DNA of 64,000 nucleotides, taken from Hysterium pulicare CBS 123377. Its lineage: Eukaryota > Ascomycota > Dothideomycetes > Hysteriales > Hysteriaceae. The notes below the pieces were generated by a model. It saw nothing but the letters and a program-made list of their open reading frames with translations, was not told the origin of the DNA and ran no database searches. Below, one piece after another: positions 22,826 through 34,588 of the stretch. Location: contig AJFK01001027.1 of NCBI GenBank assembly GCA_000467715.1, positions 30,050-94,049 of the forward strand, written 5' to 3'. Each line of letters opens with the position of its first letter. The stretch's first letter is position 1. A program made the position numbers and the translations under genes.

Positions 22826-23942
22826 TCGAGAGTTCTGCAGTTCACGGTTCTGACATGTGTCGACAAAGTTTTGGGAAGAGTGTTCGGGTTGGAGGACAGA
22901 AAGATTGGTCTGCTTATCCGAGCTAATATCTACCCGATAAAGCTTAGTGTCTACTATAAGTGCTTAAATAACCTTCGTCTGCGCACCCTAGGCCTTTTTG
23001 CCTCTTATACATATATCGGCTATTTGACCGGCTACTATAATCTCAACGAGCGAAATGGAATTGCTCTCAGTTCAGGTATATGCCTCCTTTCGGTTGTGGA
23101 CCCTGGAAGCTCTTGAAGCCCTCTCGCCCATTTCAAGGTACAGCAGATTGAGATTGGTGAGTCAATGTCCTGAAACACTTGGAGTGACCTTAGACTTTGA
23201 AAATCACTCATGATGACACAAAGTCCCTGCACTCGAACGATATAAATTCGGAGTGAATCATAAACGATTTCCAAGTCTTTGTTCACCCTTAGAATGCAAT
23301 TGTGGCCTGTTCGCGATGGTCATAATCTATCAAAGTATTCCTATTGATATCTTGTGGAGCCCACAACAGATCGATCTCCCAATGGAAACAGGGTGCATCC
23401 ATCTATCCAGGCATAGCTCAAATATCGTACCGAAGGCTGTAGCTGCATTTTACCGATCGCCGTTGCATTTATTGCGACCATCTGGTCAGTTGATCTTCCC
23501 ATGGATAATCCAAACTTGCTCTGAGTTACAGTTGCCTTAGTAAGAGTCAGATATAGGTAAGTAATCCCAACTCCCATAACAAGTATTCTTATTATACATT
23601 TGGTTGCATTGACGAACTCTGACTTGGCCATGCAGGGGTTCCACAACATTAACCATCTGCTCCCTATTTCCACTTCTGATATAGAGCACGATGAGTGGTG
23701 TTATTTGTCGTACTACCCATCTTATATTGGTACAAATTTGACCTTCACCGACCTTGCCAATATATGCCCTACTTCACATCCTAATTCCGAGGTAGGTCCG
23801 AAGAGGGTAACTTGATTTAAAGCCGTTCACAGAGTTCAGATCAGCTTTGCATCCTTATAGGAAAGACGTTGGTATGCATAGGCAGACTCATTCAGAACAA
23901 AGAATTTCGGCATCTAAGTGGACTCTGCTCATCCTGCATATA
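22826..23942. other. Intergenic region between SIR2-like and CFEM-like genes
   Basis: About 1.1 kb. A minus-strand frame at 23341-23673 has a hydrophobic segment (IRILVMGVGITYLYLTL) but no initiating context or partner exons that I can defend. The remainder shows no coding pattern. The part next to 22826 is the SIR2-like promoter. Confidence 0.45.
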
Positions 23943-24712
23943 TCATCGTCGTACTTCTGTCGTACAACTCGCCCTTCCATCGAGTTCTGGAATGTTAGCT
24001 TTCGTTGGAAGTTCGTGCCGACTTCCATTGACCGGTGTATCTAATTCAGCAACTTCTTGCCCTGGCCGCACCTGGATAGGGCTGCTCGGGGCTTTCCCAA
24101 CATGTTCCGATGTATCATGTACTCCCCCTGTCGCCCCCCTCCCCTTTCGTATACCGAGAAGATATGCGCCTGCAACTGCTGCTAGTAAAAGTACGCCCAG
24201 TGGAATGCCGACCCCGATACCAATCTTCGCGCCAGCGGACAAACCACCTGACTCTTTCGGGCTTGTGGGAAGGGAAGCGGACACGGTAGTTGAAGTAGAC
24301 GGCGAGAAGTTTCTGTACCTTTGGAGGTACTCGTTGCGGTTGTAGAGGAAAGGCTCCTTGTAGTTGAACTGGGTTCAACAACTGGTCCATTACAAAGATT
24401 AATATAGTATTGAGAGATAGTGCTCGCATCATTGGTTGAGCAGCCAGTTTGCTGACACAGAGCGCCCGAACTTCTCAAGGTAGTGAGGAGCGCGCTTTGG
24501 CAGACGCATGATTGATAGGCCGCTTGATTTGTAACTGGAGTAGCGGGTGGCACGTAACCCGCCTCAGCTTGCTGAAGAATGGTACATGAGTGAGCGCATT
24601 GGGGGAGCTTGGAGTAGTCAATGACGGTATACGCTGGGGTGGATGAATTTGTTGCGGGGGCTTGGGCGGATATGTTCGTTTCGAAGAGGGCGATCAGTAA
24701 TAACAAGAGCAT
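23943..24712 (-). CDS. Secreted/membrane CFEM-like cysteine-rich surface protein
   Basis: On the minus strand, exon 1 is 24712-24319 and exon 2 is 24247-23943, giving 232 aa. Residues 1-18 (LLLLLIALFETNISAQA) are a signal peptide. The extracellular domain has seven Cys, at 39, 43, 69, 71, 86, 91 and 107, with the LPxC-x3-C and CxC spacing of CFEM domains, which normally carry eight. A Ser/Thr linker follows, then a membrane helix (about 140-162, IGIGVGIPLGVLLLAAVAGAYLLG) with a basic stop-transfer RKGR and a 65-residue cytoplasmic tail. The 71-bp intron (GTACAG donor, GTCAG acceptor) is the weakest part, but it is needed to join the two frames and gives a natural STSKGGLSAGAK junction. CFEM proteins act in haem uptake, adhesion or as effectors. 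Confidence 0.75.
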
Positions 24713-26189
24713 CTTGAACAACAGTGGAAGTTGCTTCCCCGTTGGGTATGCTTCAACATCATGACAGACGTTCAAAACAGCGAGGCTGGGACAGTGAGTG
24801 GGGTGATTGATGAAGCCATCCAACAGGCGGCTATGACTTGTGCGGGGAACATCGTGCAGATGTTATTGTTTTCCTGCATAGGTGGCTTACAGCCCACCTT
24901 CCGAATTGGCTGCGATGATTTTGGGGTTGTGTTGTTCAGGGTACGATGTGCATGACAGCCTCGCAGCAAGGCTGGAAAACCTTCAAAGTAGCTTCCACAT
25001 TGAAGAGTGTCGACCTGTAAAGAGGGATGGAAACAAGTTCAATCATCTTAATCATGGCGCATTCCGGAAAGGAGACATGGTTCTTCCATGTTCTCCTACT
25101 CCTATCTTTAGTTATGTCTAGTTTGTAAAAAGACATATAAGTCTACACCTGAAGTTTGACCAAGGGAGGAATATATGTAAAAGTCAAATGTTATGATCCT
25201 ATGAGCGGTGGAATCATGTTGTTTGGAAGGGTTCCGACAAGTATCCACTGAGAAAGTCCCATTCGCCCAGCTATATCAAGGAGAGTGTGCTGTAGATACG
25301 GAAGCAAGATGAATGTCGTCAAAGGACGCTGTAATGACCGCCAAGACCAAAAGAGCCGACAATCTCGCTTTGCAAGGCTGGCCGAGTTTGTGGGCCTGGG
25401 ATCCAGGCCATCGTCGTTCTCAGCGTTCAGTTCCAGTCGAGCTGCGACAATCTTTCATAGGGCAACACGACAGAAAATCACTGACCATTGAAACAAGCCC
25501 TGAAGCCGGCAGCCCTATTGTCGCATCTTTACACACGAGTTCAGTTGCCCCAGACAAAAGCGCGACTTTCATTCACCTATTAACGACTGGATATTCAGCC
25601 TTTTAGGGTGTCGCAAAGAAGCGAGATTTGATGCACCATGATGCGTAGCAACCGGGGATATGATTGGCTCTGCTAAGAAGCTTTCTCCGCGTATTGCTTT
25701 AATGAGACATTTAGAAGGGGAGCAGACGCTGGAAATTATCGCCATCCTTCGTTGTTAGTAGAGAGATGGGAGAGATGCTTCAGCTGGCAGCATTCTCGCA
25801 GTGTTGTCGTGATGCATGCATGAAGACCCTCAGCCGCAGCGAAGACGCGTACAATACTCGTCATGCAGATGGCATCGAATCGCATTACCTCCCCATCGGC
25901 TGGAGTTGTCCAGATTGCCATAGATGCCCATGTTTTTAGTGGTAATTGGAGAAGAGACGCCAAATTAATTGGGAGCTAGCCGCCACGCATCCCATCGTTT
26001 TTGCCATGCCGTTCTCAGGTTTCAAGAGCGCGCCATATAACTCCCGAACCGCTCTGCACCCTGTCCTCCCTCCTCGTCGTCGCCACTGCTTTTCAAAGAT
26101 ACGCATCTCTCGCTTTTGCATCTTTAACAGAACATCTATTGATTCTTCTCCACGCTCGTTCAGAAATCTATTTCTATTCATCACCAAAA
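24713..26189. other. Divergent intergenic region
   Basis: About 1.5 kb between the divergent CFEM-like and GPI-anchor-like genes, so it must hold both promoters. Frames at 25285-25606 and minus 25936-26187 have no motifs. A C/T-rich leader precedes 26190. Confidence 0.5.
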
Positions 26190-26838
26190 ATGCAGTTCAA
26201 GTCTCTCGCTCTTTTGGCCCTCGCCTCTGTAGCCTCCGCAAGCAATGTAGAGGAGAAGCGCCAGATTCCCAGCGCGACCAATGCGTAAGTCCACAGTCAA
26301 AACCACTCGTCGCATGCGCAGAAGTGTCTAACAATCCCCCAGTGTCGAGTCGTCCGTCATCTCAGTCCTCGCGACCGCAGTGCCAATTTCTCTGCTCCTA
26401 CTCGGCGAACAAAACGCAACCGCGCTCTCAGAAAACCTCGCATCATCCCTCTCCGCCGGCAACATCCCATCATGGTACCAGGCTCTCCCATCAGACGTCA
26501 AGAGCTATCTTCCCCTCCTCTTCCCCGTCTCGAACGCCGCCACAACCACCGGCGCTGCGGCGACTGCATCTTCAGCGGTCAACGCCACCGCGTCCCTCCT
26601 TAGTGCGGCATCCAGTGCTGCGGCTTCTATCAGCGGCAGCGCTGCGTCCGTAGCCAACCTAACTGCTATCTCTACCGTCTCGTCTGCTACACTCAAGACA
26701 ACGACCGGAAGCGCTACTACTGGCACCGCGGCTGGCGCATCCAGCTCTAAGTCAACCGGCGGCGCATCCTACCCAACTGCCGTTGTTGGCGCCGGTGTCG
26801 CTGGAGCGATTGGGTTCCTCGGTATGCTTGCGCTGTAA
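26190..26838 (+). CDS. GPI-anchor-like Ser/Ala-rich cell-surface protein
   Basis: Two exons, 26190-26284 and 26343-26838, with a 58-bp intron (GTAAGT donor), give 196 aa. The signal peptide is MQFKSLALLALASVASAS, followed by a dibasic EEKR that may be a Kex2 site. The middle has a short folded-looking stretch (SLSAGNIPSWYQALPSDVKSYLP), then a long Ala/Ser/Thr-rich, N-glycosylatable stalk, and a C-terminal hydrophobic segment (AVVGAGVAGAIGFLGMLAL) that runs to the end with small residues before it. This is the layout of a GPI-anchored wall protein. It shares the pattern of many fungal proteins whose NxPSWYxALPxxVKSYL block is conserved; the function is unknown. Confidence 0.83.
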
Positions 26839-28288
26839 ATTCAGCAAAAGAGCTTATATTGGGCATTAAAAAAACGCGACGAGGTGGTGGTTTTAGGGCC
26901 GGCGCATGCGGTTTGGGGAAACGTCTTTTACGAATATTGGGAGCGAAGGGGAGCGGGGGGTTTGGGGAATACCTTTTGGAGATTTATTGAGGTGGTGCGG
27001 CCCTAAAGCGATTTGGCTTCAAAAATGGATCTCTTATGTTTGATATTCTTTCTAGCTTATTAATAACTAATTCATAACTCAACTGGTGTTCCCAGGAGAC
27101 GTGAGAATTGGCAGACACTACGCAATACGCAGGCTCCCGTTCTGTACCAAAGTCCTACACGGGTGTACTGACCAACTTACGACCCACATGTTCTGGAGAG
27201 GTGTCTCACGAGTAGCCTTACACAACACAACACCACACTCGAACAGACCACTGTATCATCACACCACGGCCTAACTTATCTGACTATGTATCCACGCGCA
27301 AGATGATGCCTTCCCAGTCTAAAACTAGTCTGTACCTGCATAAAACGCCGCACTGCTTCCATCCACCTGCATCGCCGCGCTCAGACCTGTCAGCACCTTG
27401 ATCAAGATAAGCTCGTGCTCTCCATGCCTCTCCACACCGTCGGAATCTCCACATGATACTTACGAGAAACATTCGTGTCGTGTCTTAGACTTTGATCCCA
27501 CCTACCTAGCTAAATCCATCTCCATCATAGCATAGAGAGAAAGTGGAAGAGTATATATCTCTTAAGGATAATTCTATTTATCTAGTTTCTATAAGTATGC
27601 ATACTAGGTGTAGTAATTGGTAAAAATCCGGCCTGCGCATCAACCTCACAACAACGCTGCTTGCTGGTCGCGTATGCCGTTCAAGCTTAGTATCGTGATT
27701 CTAGAGGCGTATATACCCTTTAGCGGACGTTCACAGTGTTACCTACAAAGGTTTCTATTATCAACTATATAAGAAAATAAAAATTATAAATTAAATAAAT
27801 TATTGTATTTTTTTATATTGATTTTATGTTTATTTTTTAAGATATCTTAGAATCAATAAGGGTCTTCGAGGATATGTAGTTAGGGGTGAACTGGCTTTAG
27901 GTCGGTGTACCAAGCCCGTTTGTGGTGGGTAAGGCGGAGGAGAAGGCAAATTGGAGTTGGAGTTAAGCAGGTATATTTGTATAGTCTCTACTATCTATTC
28001 AGCCGTGGATGGAGTGAAGAAAGTCTTTCAATTCCCGCAACCTCCGCCACCACACTTTTATATACGGCAGTCTGGGATAAATAATTTGCCATCACAAGAA
28101 GCAGCACAGGATAACAGAGGAGGTTTGTATATTCCGTTGGAAAGTGGATAGCAAAAGATTTTGATTTCGCTGTTTAAAAGCCACCGAAGGTATCCATAAT
28201 ATTTTACATGTGTCCAATAGGACATTTTGAGCCTCCGCTATATGATATTATACTTAGCAGTATTCGTCATCGTCCGACCATTGTCACT
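26839..28288. other. Gene-poor, AT-rich island
   Basis: About 1.45 kb without a supported gene. The core, 27765-27850, is almost pure A/T. A 100-bp decayed repeat lies at 27626-27725. The AT-rich sequence and lack of coding frames resemble a mutated transposon remnant, but no terminal repeat or transposase trace is visible. Confidence 0.55.
27626..27725 (+). repeat. Decayed 100-bp repeat, copy A
   Basis: It aligns in the same orientation with 34668-34767. Shared anchors in order are TCCGGC, TGCGCATCAA, CGCGTAT, AGCTT, AGAGG and CCTTT, with similar spacing. Many differences are transitions. It is non-coding. Confidence 0.6.
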
Positions 28289-29395
28289 TTAGTTCTTCTT
28301 TCCATCCAAATCCGAGTAGAAAGTGTAGCCGAAGCTTCCTGACGGATCGTTAAACCTCAGCTTCTTGTCAATTGCATCGATCTTCTTCACGTCATCTGGG
28401 TCCAACTTGAAGTCGCCCTCTAGGTTAGTCTTGATCCTGCTCTCCGTCTTGCTCTTCGGAATGACAGAATGGCCCTTCGAAATTCCCCACGCCAGGGCGA
28501 CCTGCGCGCCAGACTTGTTGTGTTTCTTGCCAATCTCGACGAGGACATGATCATCCATCAGTTTGCCCATATCCTTGCCGGAGTCGTAGATCTCGTTTTG
28601 GTTTCCGAATGGTGAGTATTGGGTGACGTGGATTCCGTTTTGTTTGTGGAAGTCGGCGAAGGAGTGTTGTTGAAGATACGGGTGAAGCTCCATTTGGTGG
28701 GCAGCGGGTACCTGGACATAGAGTCAGAAAGCACGGGGGAATAAAGTAAGTGGACGATAGGCACTGACCACACTAGTCTCCTTCAACAATCGCTCGACCT
28801 CCGCCTTGCTGAAATTGGAGATACCAATAGCCTTCGTCTTGCCAGATTTCAAGCATTTCTCCATGGATTTGTATGTGTCGACATAGTCGGTATCACCTGT
28901 TTCAACCTTGTCATTGCTGTCCTTCGGAAACATGTTGTCGCCACGCTTGAACGCTGAAGGCCAATGCATGAGGTAAAGGTCAACGTAGTCGGTTCCGAGG
29001 TCTTTCAACGAGGCATCCAGCGCTTTTTCGACATCGTCTGGGTGGTGGCTGTTGTTCCATAGCTTGGTGGTGATGAAGATCTCGTTCCGAGGTACACCCG
29101 ACTTCTTGATGGCATTTCCAACGGCAGCTTCAGTGCCATATATGCGTGCAGTGTCGATGTGACGGTATCCGGACTTGAGAGCAGCTGTCACGGCGGGCTC
29201 TTGAGCATCTTTATCCTGCCATGTACCGAAGCCAATGGCGGGGATTTTGGCGCCTGTATTGAGGGTGAGGGTTGTTCCTGAGTAAGACATTCTGGATTGC
29301 TGTGGCTGTAGTGAAGATCGAGGTCGAATGTGAAGTGCTGTCTGTAACAGTCGTGTGGCGGTTCGAAGAGATTTTGTACAAGTTGAGGCAAACAT
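28289..29395 (-). CDS. Aldo-keto reductase (AKR family)
   Basis: On the minus strand, exon 1 is 29395-28769 and exon 2 is 28711-28289; the intron is 57 bp. The product is 349 aa from ATG 29395, or 314 aa from the in-frame ATG at 29290 (MSYSGTTLTL), which is the usual family length. The catalytic tetrad is present: Asp and Tyr in RHIDTARIYG, Lys in ITTKLWNN, His in YLMHWPSAF. NADPH-site residues are in SVIPKSKTESRI. The protein should reduce aldehydes or ketones with NADPH. The 35-residue extension from the upstream ATG has five Arg/Lys plus His and no acidic residue, so it may send part of the enzyme to mitochondria. It is divergent from the Nudix gene. Confidence 0.9.
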
Positions 29396-29862
29396 TACGC
29401 ACGGTGGGGGATTTCTGTGAGGTAATTGTGGTACTACTTTCACTGGTTGCTCCTTCCTTCTCCTTTGTTAGCATCGTCATAATGAACAATTTGGAATGCC
29501 GCTCGGAAAAAGCTCCATATCCATGACGTCGCCGCTGCCTCTAGTCGACGCCGGAAGACATGCCGAGGTGTTCGTGTGGCTTCCCTTCAAGTCGGCAATT
29601 ATTGACTTAACTCTGAAATTTGACGGCAGTGCTCCCGTGCGTTTGCCGTCAAGAAAGCGCCATCGGATGCGTTGCGTGAGTGATGAAAGGCTGAGCACTT
29701 GGGTGAATGGGAAACAAATAAGCTTAGCTAAATTGGGATCGTCACGTGGAGGTAGCACCAACCTTTATTCTACCACAAGGCGCTCAACTTCCACCTTCAA
29801 AACCAAACAACAATTACGATCCTTTGAATCCACCAAACTACTCACCAGACAGCTGAATAACC
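29396..29862. promoter_or_regulatory. Shared divergent promoter (AKR / Nudix)
   Basis: 467 bp between two divergent starts. A palindromic CACGTG (29743-29748) lies 115 bp before the Nudix start; such sites bind bHLH factors in fungi. A/C-rich sequence follows directly before the Nudix ATG. Regulation is inferred only. Confidence 0.5.
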
Positions 29863-30396
29863 ATGGCAGCTTCCACATTTACGACAAACCAATACACATC
29901 CGAACAATTCGTTGAAAGTTGTGGCGCCATTCCGTTTGACCTGTCAGAGCCAAAGAAGGTGTGCTTGATCCACTATCTTCGCAAAGACGAATGGCTTCTG
30001 GCAAAAGGCCGACGAAACTGCGGAGAACCTCGAGGACAGGCCGCTGTCAGAGAAGTGATGGAAGAAACTGGGTACCGTTGCCATCTTCATCCTATCAGAA
30101 TGCCCACTCGTGCTCCGTTCGAGGATGAACCAGCCAATGTGCCGGATGGAATTCGATCTTACCCAGACTTGACTGAACCCTTCATGCTCCAAATTCGAGA
30201 ATTTGACAGAACATCAAACGTCAAACTGATCTGGTGGTTCATTGCCGCTCTTGACAAGGATTCCACAGCTGATGGAGTGAAGGGGGAAGATGATTTCATG
30301 GCTGAATTCTTCATATTCAAAGAAGCATTGCAGAAATTGACTTTCAAAGGAGATCGTGATGTCCTACAAAAAGCGATTCTATTGGTCGAGCAATGA
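29863..30396 (+). CDS. Nudix hydrolase
   Basis: A single exon of 177 aa. The Nudix box is intact: G(x5)E at residues 49-55, then REVMEETGY, matching G-x5-E-x7-R-E-x2-E-E-x-G. The two Glu of EE bind the metal for pyrophosphate hydrolysis. The N-terminal strand ESCGAIPFDL and the WLLAKGR segment fit the fold, and FFIFKEALQKLTF is the closing helix. The substrate (nucleoside diphosphate linked to some group) cannot be told. The region between is longer than in bacterial Nudix proteins. The gene is divergent from the aldo-keto reductase and convergent, 50 bp away, with the GST-like gene. Confidence 0.9.
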   Translation: MAASTFTTNQYTSEQFVESCGAIPFDLSEPKKVCLIHYLRKDEWLLAKGRRNCGEPRGQAAVREVMEETGYRCHLHPIRMPTRAPFEDEPANVPDGIRSYPDLTEPFMLQIREFDRTSNVKLIWWFIAALDKDSTADGVKGEDDFMAEFFIFKEALQKLTFKGDRDVLQKAILLVEQ

Positions 30397-30446
30397 AGTT
30401 CGCAAACCTTCGTAAAACGCTCGGAATGTCGAACAGCGGAAGTACA

Positions 30447-31320
30447 CTAATCATCTTTCTCCAACCATTTCTTCGATGCATTGTACAGCTTGATGTACGC
30501 ATCATCAACACTTACGACACGATCAAATATGGCTGTGTCAATTCTTTTGAGGAACTCAAGGAAGGAGACCAAAACGAAATCGGCATAAGAGACTATCCGG
30601 GGTTAACGCTGAACATTGCACTTATCGAACCAGCCAGTCACTTACCAGTCTTCCCCATAAAGAACGGTCCTCCCTCCTTTTTGAGCAATGCCGCGAGATC
30701 TTTAGTCGGTTGTATCAAAGCCTCCCAATTCTGTTCGGTGCCAGTCTTCTCATATTCATCGAGTGTCATACCGACGTGCTCCTCTCTAGTTCGCTTGAAA
30801 TATTCTACAGAGCCCTCGCTGAGAACATCCCGGCAGACTTTCGCAAGACCAAATGGCCACAAAGGTGCCCTAATTTTTGGAATAGACGCCGTGACTTGTT
30901 GAACGAGCGGGGAGTCGATATGCATCGAGGGTGATGGATGTCTCTTTTCAAGCTCTTGAGCGATGAGCCAAGAGTCCATCACATACTTGCCATCCTCAAA
31001 CTTTACGGTTGGGCTAGAGTAATCGGCAAAGTAACCTGGAGCATTGGGATCGTTTGGAGGAATTCCCCTGTTACATTAGTCACACGAGATTGAAAGATGC
31101 AGGAATGCTTACAATGCCTTGAACTTTGGAGCAAGGTCGGGGTATTCAACCCATTCAGCCTCATAGGGGACACCTTTGTAGTTGAGAGCCATACGAGCTT
31201 TCACCATTAGTAGGGCAATGCAAAATGTGACAGGCAAATTTACCCACTTTTCCATGGGTTCAGAGACCAACAAGAGCTTCGTCCTTTACTGGGAAGATCG
31301 TAGAGAATGATTTTCGACAT
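30447..31320 (-). CDS. Glutathione S-transferase-like protein
   Basis: Four exons on the minus strand: 31320-31248, 31197-31113, 31067-30646 and 30592-30447, giving 241 aa. Introns are 50, 45 and 53 bp. The N-terminal thioredoxin-like half reads KIILYDLPSKGRSSCWSLNPW, then across the first splice KTRMALNYKGVPYEAEW, a pattern common in fungal GST-like proteins; a helical half follows (MDSWLIAQELEKRHP, SYADFVLVSFLEFLKRI). The Ser/Cys near residue 16 could be the glutathione-contacting residue. Every splice keeps frame and restores conserved sequence. Probable function: conjugation or reduction with glutathione in detoxification, or a step in secondary metabolism; this subgroup includes biosynthetic members. 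Confidence 0.87.
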
Positions 31321-32515
31321 AGTTGTTGTTTTCTAATCGAATGAATTGATGTCCAGATAACTTTGAATGTGTCAATAGATTGAGTCTGCTCGAGCTGATT
31401 TCCGAGGATGGTGGATCCCCTCTTTGATATGTCTATTTTGATTTGTCACTCACAGGGCGGAGTTTAATCCATCGAAATGCGGATTTAGCGTAATAGTTAC
31501 CTTATTCAGATTACCTACGAAAGATGCTCGTGCAAGAGGTGGAAATGACGTTGAGACAACATCAGTTTGTCACGAAATGCTCATGTCAGCGCAAAGAGTC
31601 CCGAGTCATTGCACTCCTCTTAGCTCACCGTTGTTTCTTCCGATACTCGGGACGATACTCGGGCCCTTCGAACATCGTACAAAAGAGACAAAGTTCCATT
31701 CATCTCACCTTGTCTTTCATCGGATCCAATGAACGATATGAACTGATACCGATCTCGTCCAAGCATGCACGGTGGAGTCAGCGAGACAAAAGTGCCTGTG
31801 TATGTGTGCACCGGTATATTACACCGCCTTTTGCCTATTCTTTCGCATTTTCTTCTACTTTTCATGTTTTGGACGCTGCCCGATGACTTTTTTCTGTTGC
31901 GACTTGAAACGCTTCGTATGCATGTTGTACAACTTATATTTCTACGGTGAGGCTGTGACGCCGCGTGGCTTGCAGCTTGATCATCCCTCTGCTTTGGCCC
32001 CCAATCTCAACGCCAACAGCCCTCACCTTCGCCGAGCACACTATGCCGCAAAGTTGATAGTTTCGGCCCCCGCAGGTTGCAGCGGCACAGTTTTGGACAC
32101 CGGAAGCGCTCGTAGCACATGGATGTGTGACGTTTTGGCCACTATTTGGACCCCCAACATCCTTCCGGCCAAGGGAAAGCAGGCTGCTAAACATACCCTG
32201 GAGGAGTTTCATCTTGAACGCCTTAAAAATGGGCCGTTCCTCTAGTCCAACGTTTGCTCAAGAAGCTAATAGGCTTAGCAATCACATGTAATGACCAGAG
32301 AGGCCTTACATATCAGCACCTTGACCCCCATATCCGTGTTTGAGCTTCTCAGCCTCGCGCAAATTATTGAAGGCTTAGACGTCTGTCCATCCCGCTTACA
32401 TCTCCGTTCCGCCCGCCTCTGGGCTTTGGCTGTCGTCTCAGTCCGAAGGAAAGATTGTACCGCATTTCTAGAACATTGAACGTACTCGTACAGGGACACC
32501 AAGCGCACATCTATA
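31321..32515. other. Intergenic region upstream of the membrane-protein gene
   Basis: About 1.2 kb between divergent genes. A plus frame at 31772-32245 starts with a Cys/Phe-rich hydrophobic run but has no domain, and overlapping frames in other phases make chance likely. No feature can be supported. Confidence 0.45.
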
Positions 32516-34588
32516 ATGTCGACGTCGATTGATTATTCTCATTTGGCTCCAATACAACCACAGTCCAGGCTTTCCGACGAAGTTGATTTTTCAGGAAGAG
32601 GAAGACCCACGTATGGGCATGAAGACAGCTCAACGAATATTCATTCAGCAGAAGACGATATTGCCTTACACAATTTAGGTCATCACGAGAATCTTGAGAA
32701 CCCTGGACGCCCTTCAGACGAATCGCCAATACTCAGGAAGGGTGACTATGGTCTTGTCAACAACCCGGAAACATTCGAAGCCGGCGCATCACTTCTAAAT
32801 AAAGGCGGCGGAAAACCGTACGACTATCATGAATCCCGCAAGGCGCTTTTTCGGACCGGCTTCACCAGATTTTTCGTTACCCTTTTCTTTTGCATCCTGA
32901 TCGGCTTGAGTTTGAGGGCGTATGAAGGTTTCAGCAAACCTCGAATACTGGCCAACCGCGAAGTCAGATTTTTCAATGCGCTGCTGTTGGGACTATCTCT
33001 TGGGCTAGGCCTCAACCTTGCTTCCTCGTTGAAAAGATACGCAGTCATCCTCCGATGGTCTGTCCTGACCAAACGCTTTGTATCCCTCGAAGTTTTCGAT
33101 CTAATTCTTGGCTGTGAAACGTTAACGAAAGTGGGCAAACTGATGATTATATCCATCCCAGGAGTCCGAAAAGTGCCTGTTCTTCGCACTCTACCTTGGT
33201 TCCGGGAGGCGAGGGGTGATGGCTCTCGAACGACCTGGGTGATATGTTCTCTCTGGCTTCTCATCAATATTGGTGCCCAAATCCTCGTCGCCGTTCTCAG
33301 TCTATTCTGGCCAGTGAATCCTTCCCAAGCGATGCCTCTTCTCACACACGGCAATGTCTCAGTTGCTAATCTCGAGACTTGGAAGGTGGATAACCCTATC
33401 CCCGGAAGCAATGCGACCTTTCTAGCAGCAGCAAACTCCTTTGGAGGAGAAGCAGAGGATTTTCCTGTCTTCCCAGCCGATTCGGAAATGACCAAGTCCA
33501 CCACCTACCGCAACGCATTGTATCAAGGAGATGGGTACATGGAATATAGATTCCTGAACCGCAATCCAGATCACATGTTTGACAACTACCTTGTCTCACC
33601 TCGGACAATGCAAGCGAAGGCAACGTGCACACAGCTATCCACGAAGCCATTGTTCCTTGATAATAACGGACAATGGATGGCCAACTCATCAGTACGTCCA
33701 GCTTTTCTATGTTAAGCCTTCGTAGGAATGCACTGACAACAGCTACAGTATGACGGCCAACATTGGTTCCTCTTTGACCTCCCTGAGTTCGTCCGCGGCT
33801 CGATAAGCTGGGTGGGCAGTCGTGCCGCACACTGTGGACCGCGCTGCACGAATGTCACCGTCTACCAGATGCCTGACGATGTGGGTATTAAGAATGCAGC
33901 CATGTTCCAATGTAACAGCACACTGTCTGCTGTCTTGGGCGGGGAGAACGAATTCACTGGTCTCAAATCGGAGGACACCGATCATATCTACAGCAGCGAC
34001 GATTTTGCACGTATAGGCGCAGGGTCAATTGCTTGGACTGGTTATACGATGAATGATAGATTCGATGTCCAAACCAGGATTTATCTATCAGGTTTACCTT
34101 GGTCACCATACCGTATGATCAATACCACGGATGCCGAAAATCTCATTATGCGCTTCACCATCGGCGCCGTCGCCGCTCACGACGATCATGGTCCCAATTA
34201 CATAATTAAGAATCAAAACACACGCCCCGTTCAAGGCCAGCAATTAAACGTCGATTGGTCCTATGTGCTTAGCATCATGGGCGCTATCTGTGCCATTCAG
34301 CTCGTAACGCTTGTCTGCCTCCTTACTTTCGCGAACAAGAGTATTATCCGGGATGAGAGTTTCTGGTCCCTCGCCATGCTCCTTAGCCCTGTAGTCAATA
34401 AGATAGGAACGGAGGGCATGAATTTGAGTGGTGATGAGATTAAGAATCATCAGAAGTTGAGAAATGAGAAGATTAGATATGATTACAGGGAAGGGAAGGC
34501 CGGGGAACCGAACCATGTGGATATCTTCTTTGAAGGGCGGGATACCGGACGTGCAAGAAGAAGTTGGGCAAGTGGTGTTTTTGTATAG
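32516..34588 (+). CDS. Multi-pass membrane protein with large extracellular loop (unknown function)
   Basis: Two exons, 32516-33691 and 33749-34588, with a 57-bp intron, give 671 aa. Residues 1-115 are hydrophilic and cytoplasmic in character. Three membrane helices follow: FFVTLFFCILIGLSL (about 122-140), FFNALLLGLSLGLGLNLA (about 154-172) and WVICSLWLLINIGAQILVAVLSLFW (about 239-263). A roughly 310-residue loop with N-glycosylation sites (NVS, NAT, NSS, NVT, NST, NTT) and several Cys comes next, then a last helix (VLSIMGAICAIQLVTLVCLLTFA) and a charged tail. The layout matches a common, unnamed ascomycete family of plasma-membrane proteins. I cannot assign a function. Confidence 0.85.

Noticed and set aside
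23341-23673. Minus-strand frame with a hydrophobic segment
   Set aside because: No proper start, no splice partner and no homology that I recognise.
28289-31320. Full secondary-metabolite cluster around the AKR and GST genes
   Set aside because: No polyketide synthase, peptide synthetase, terpene cyclase, transporter or pathway regulator lies nearby.
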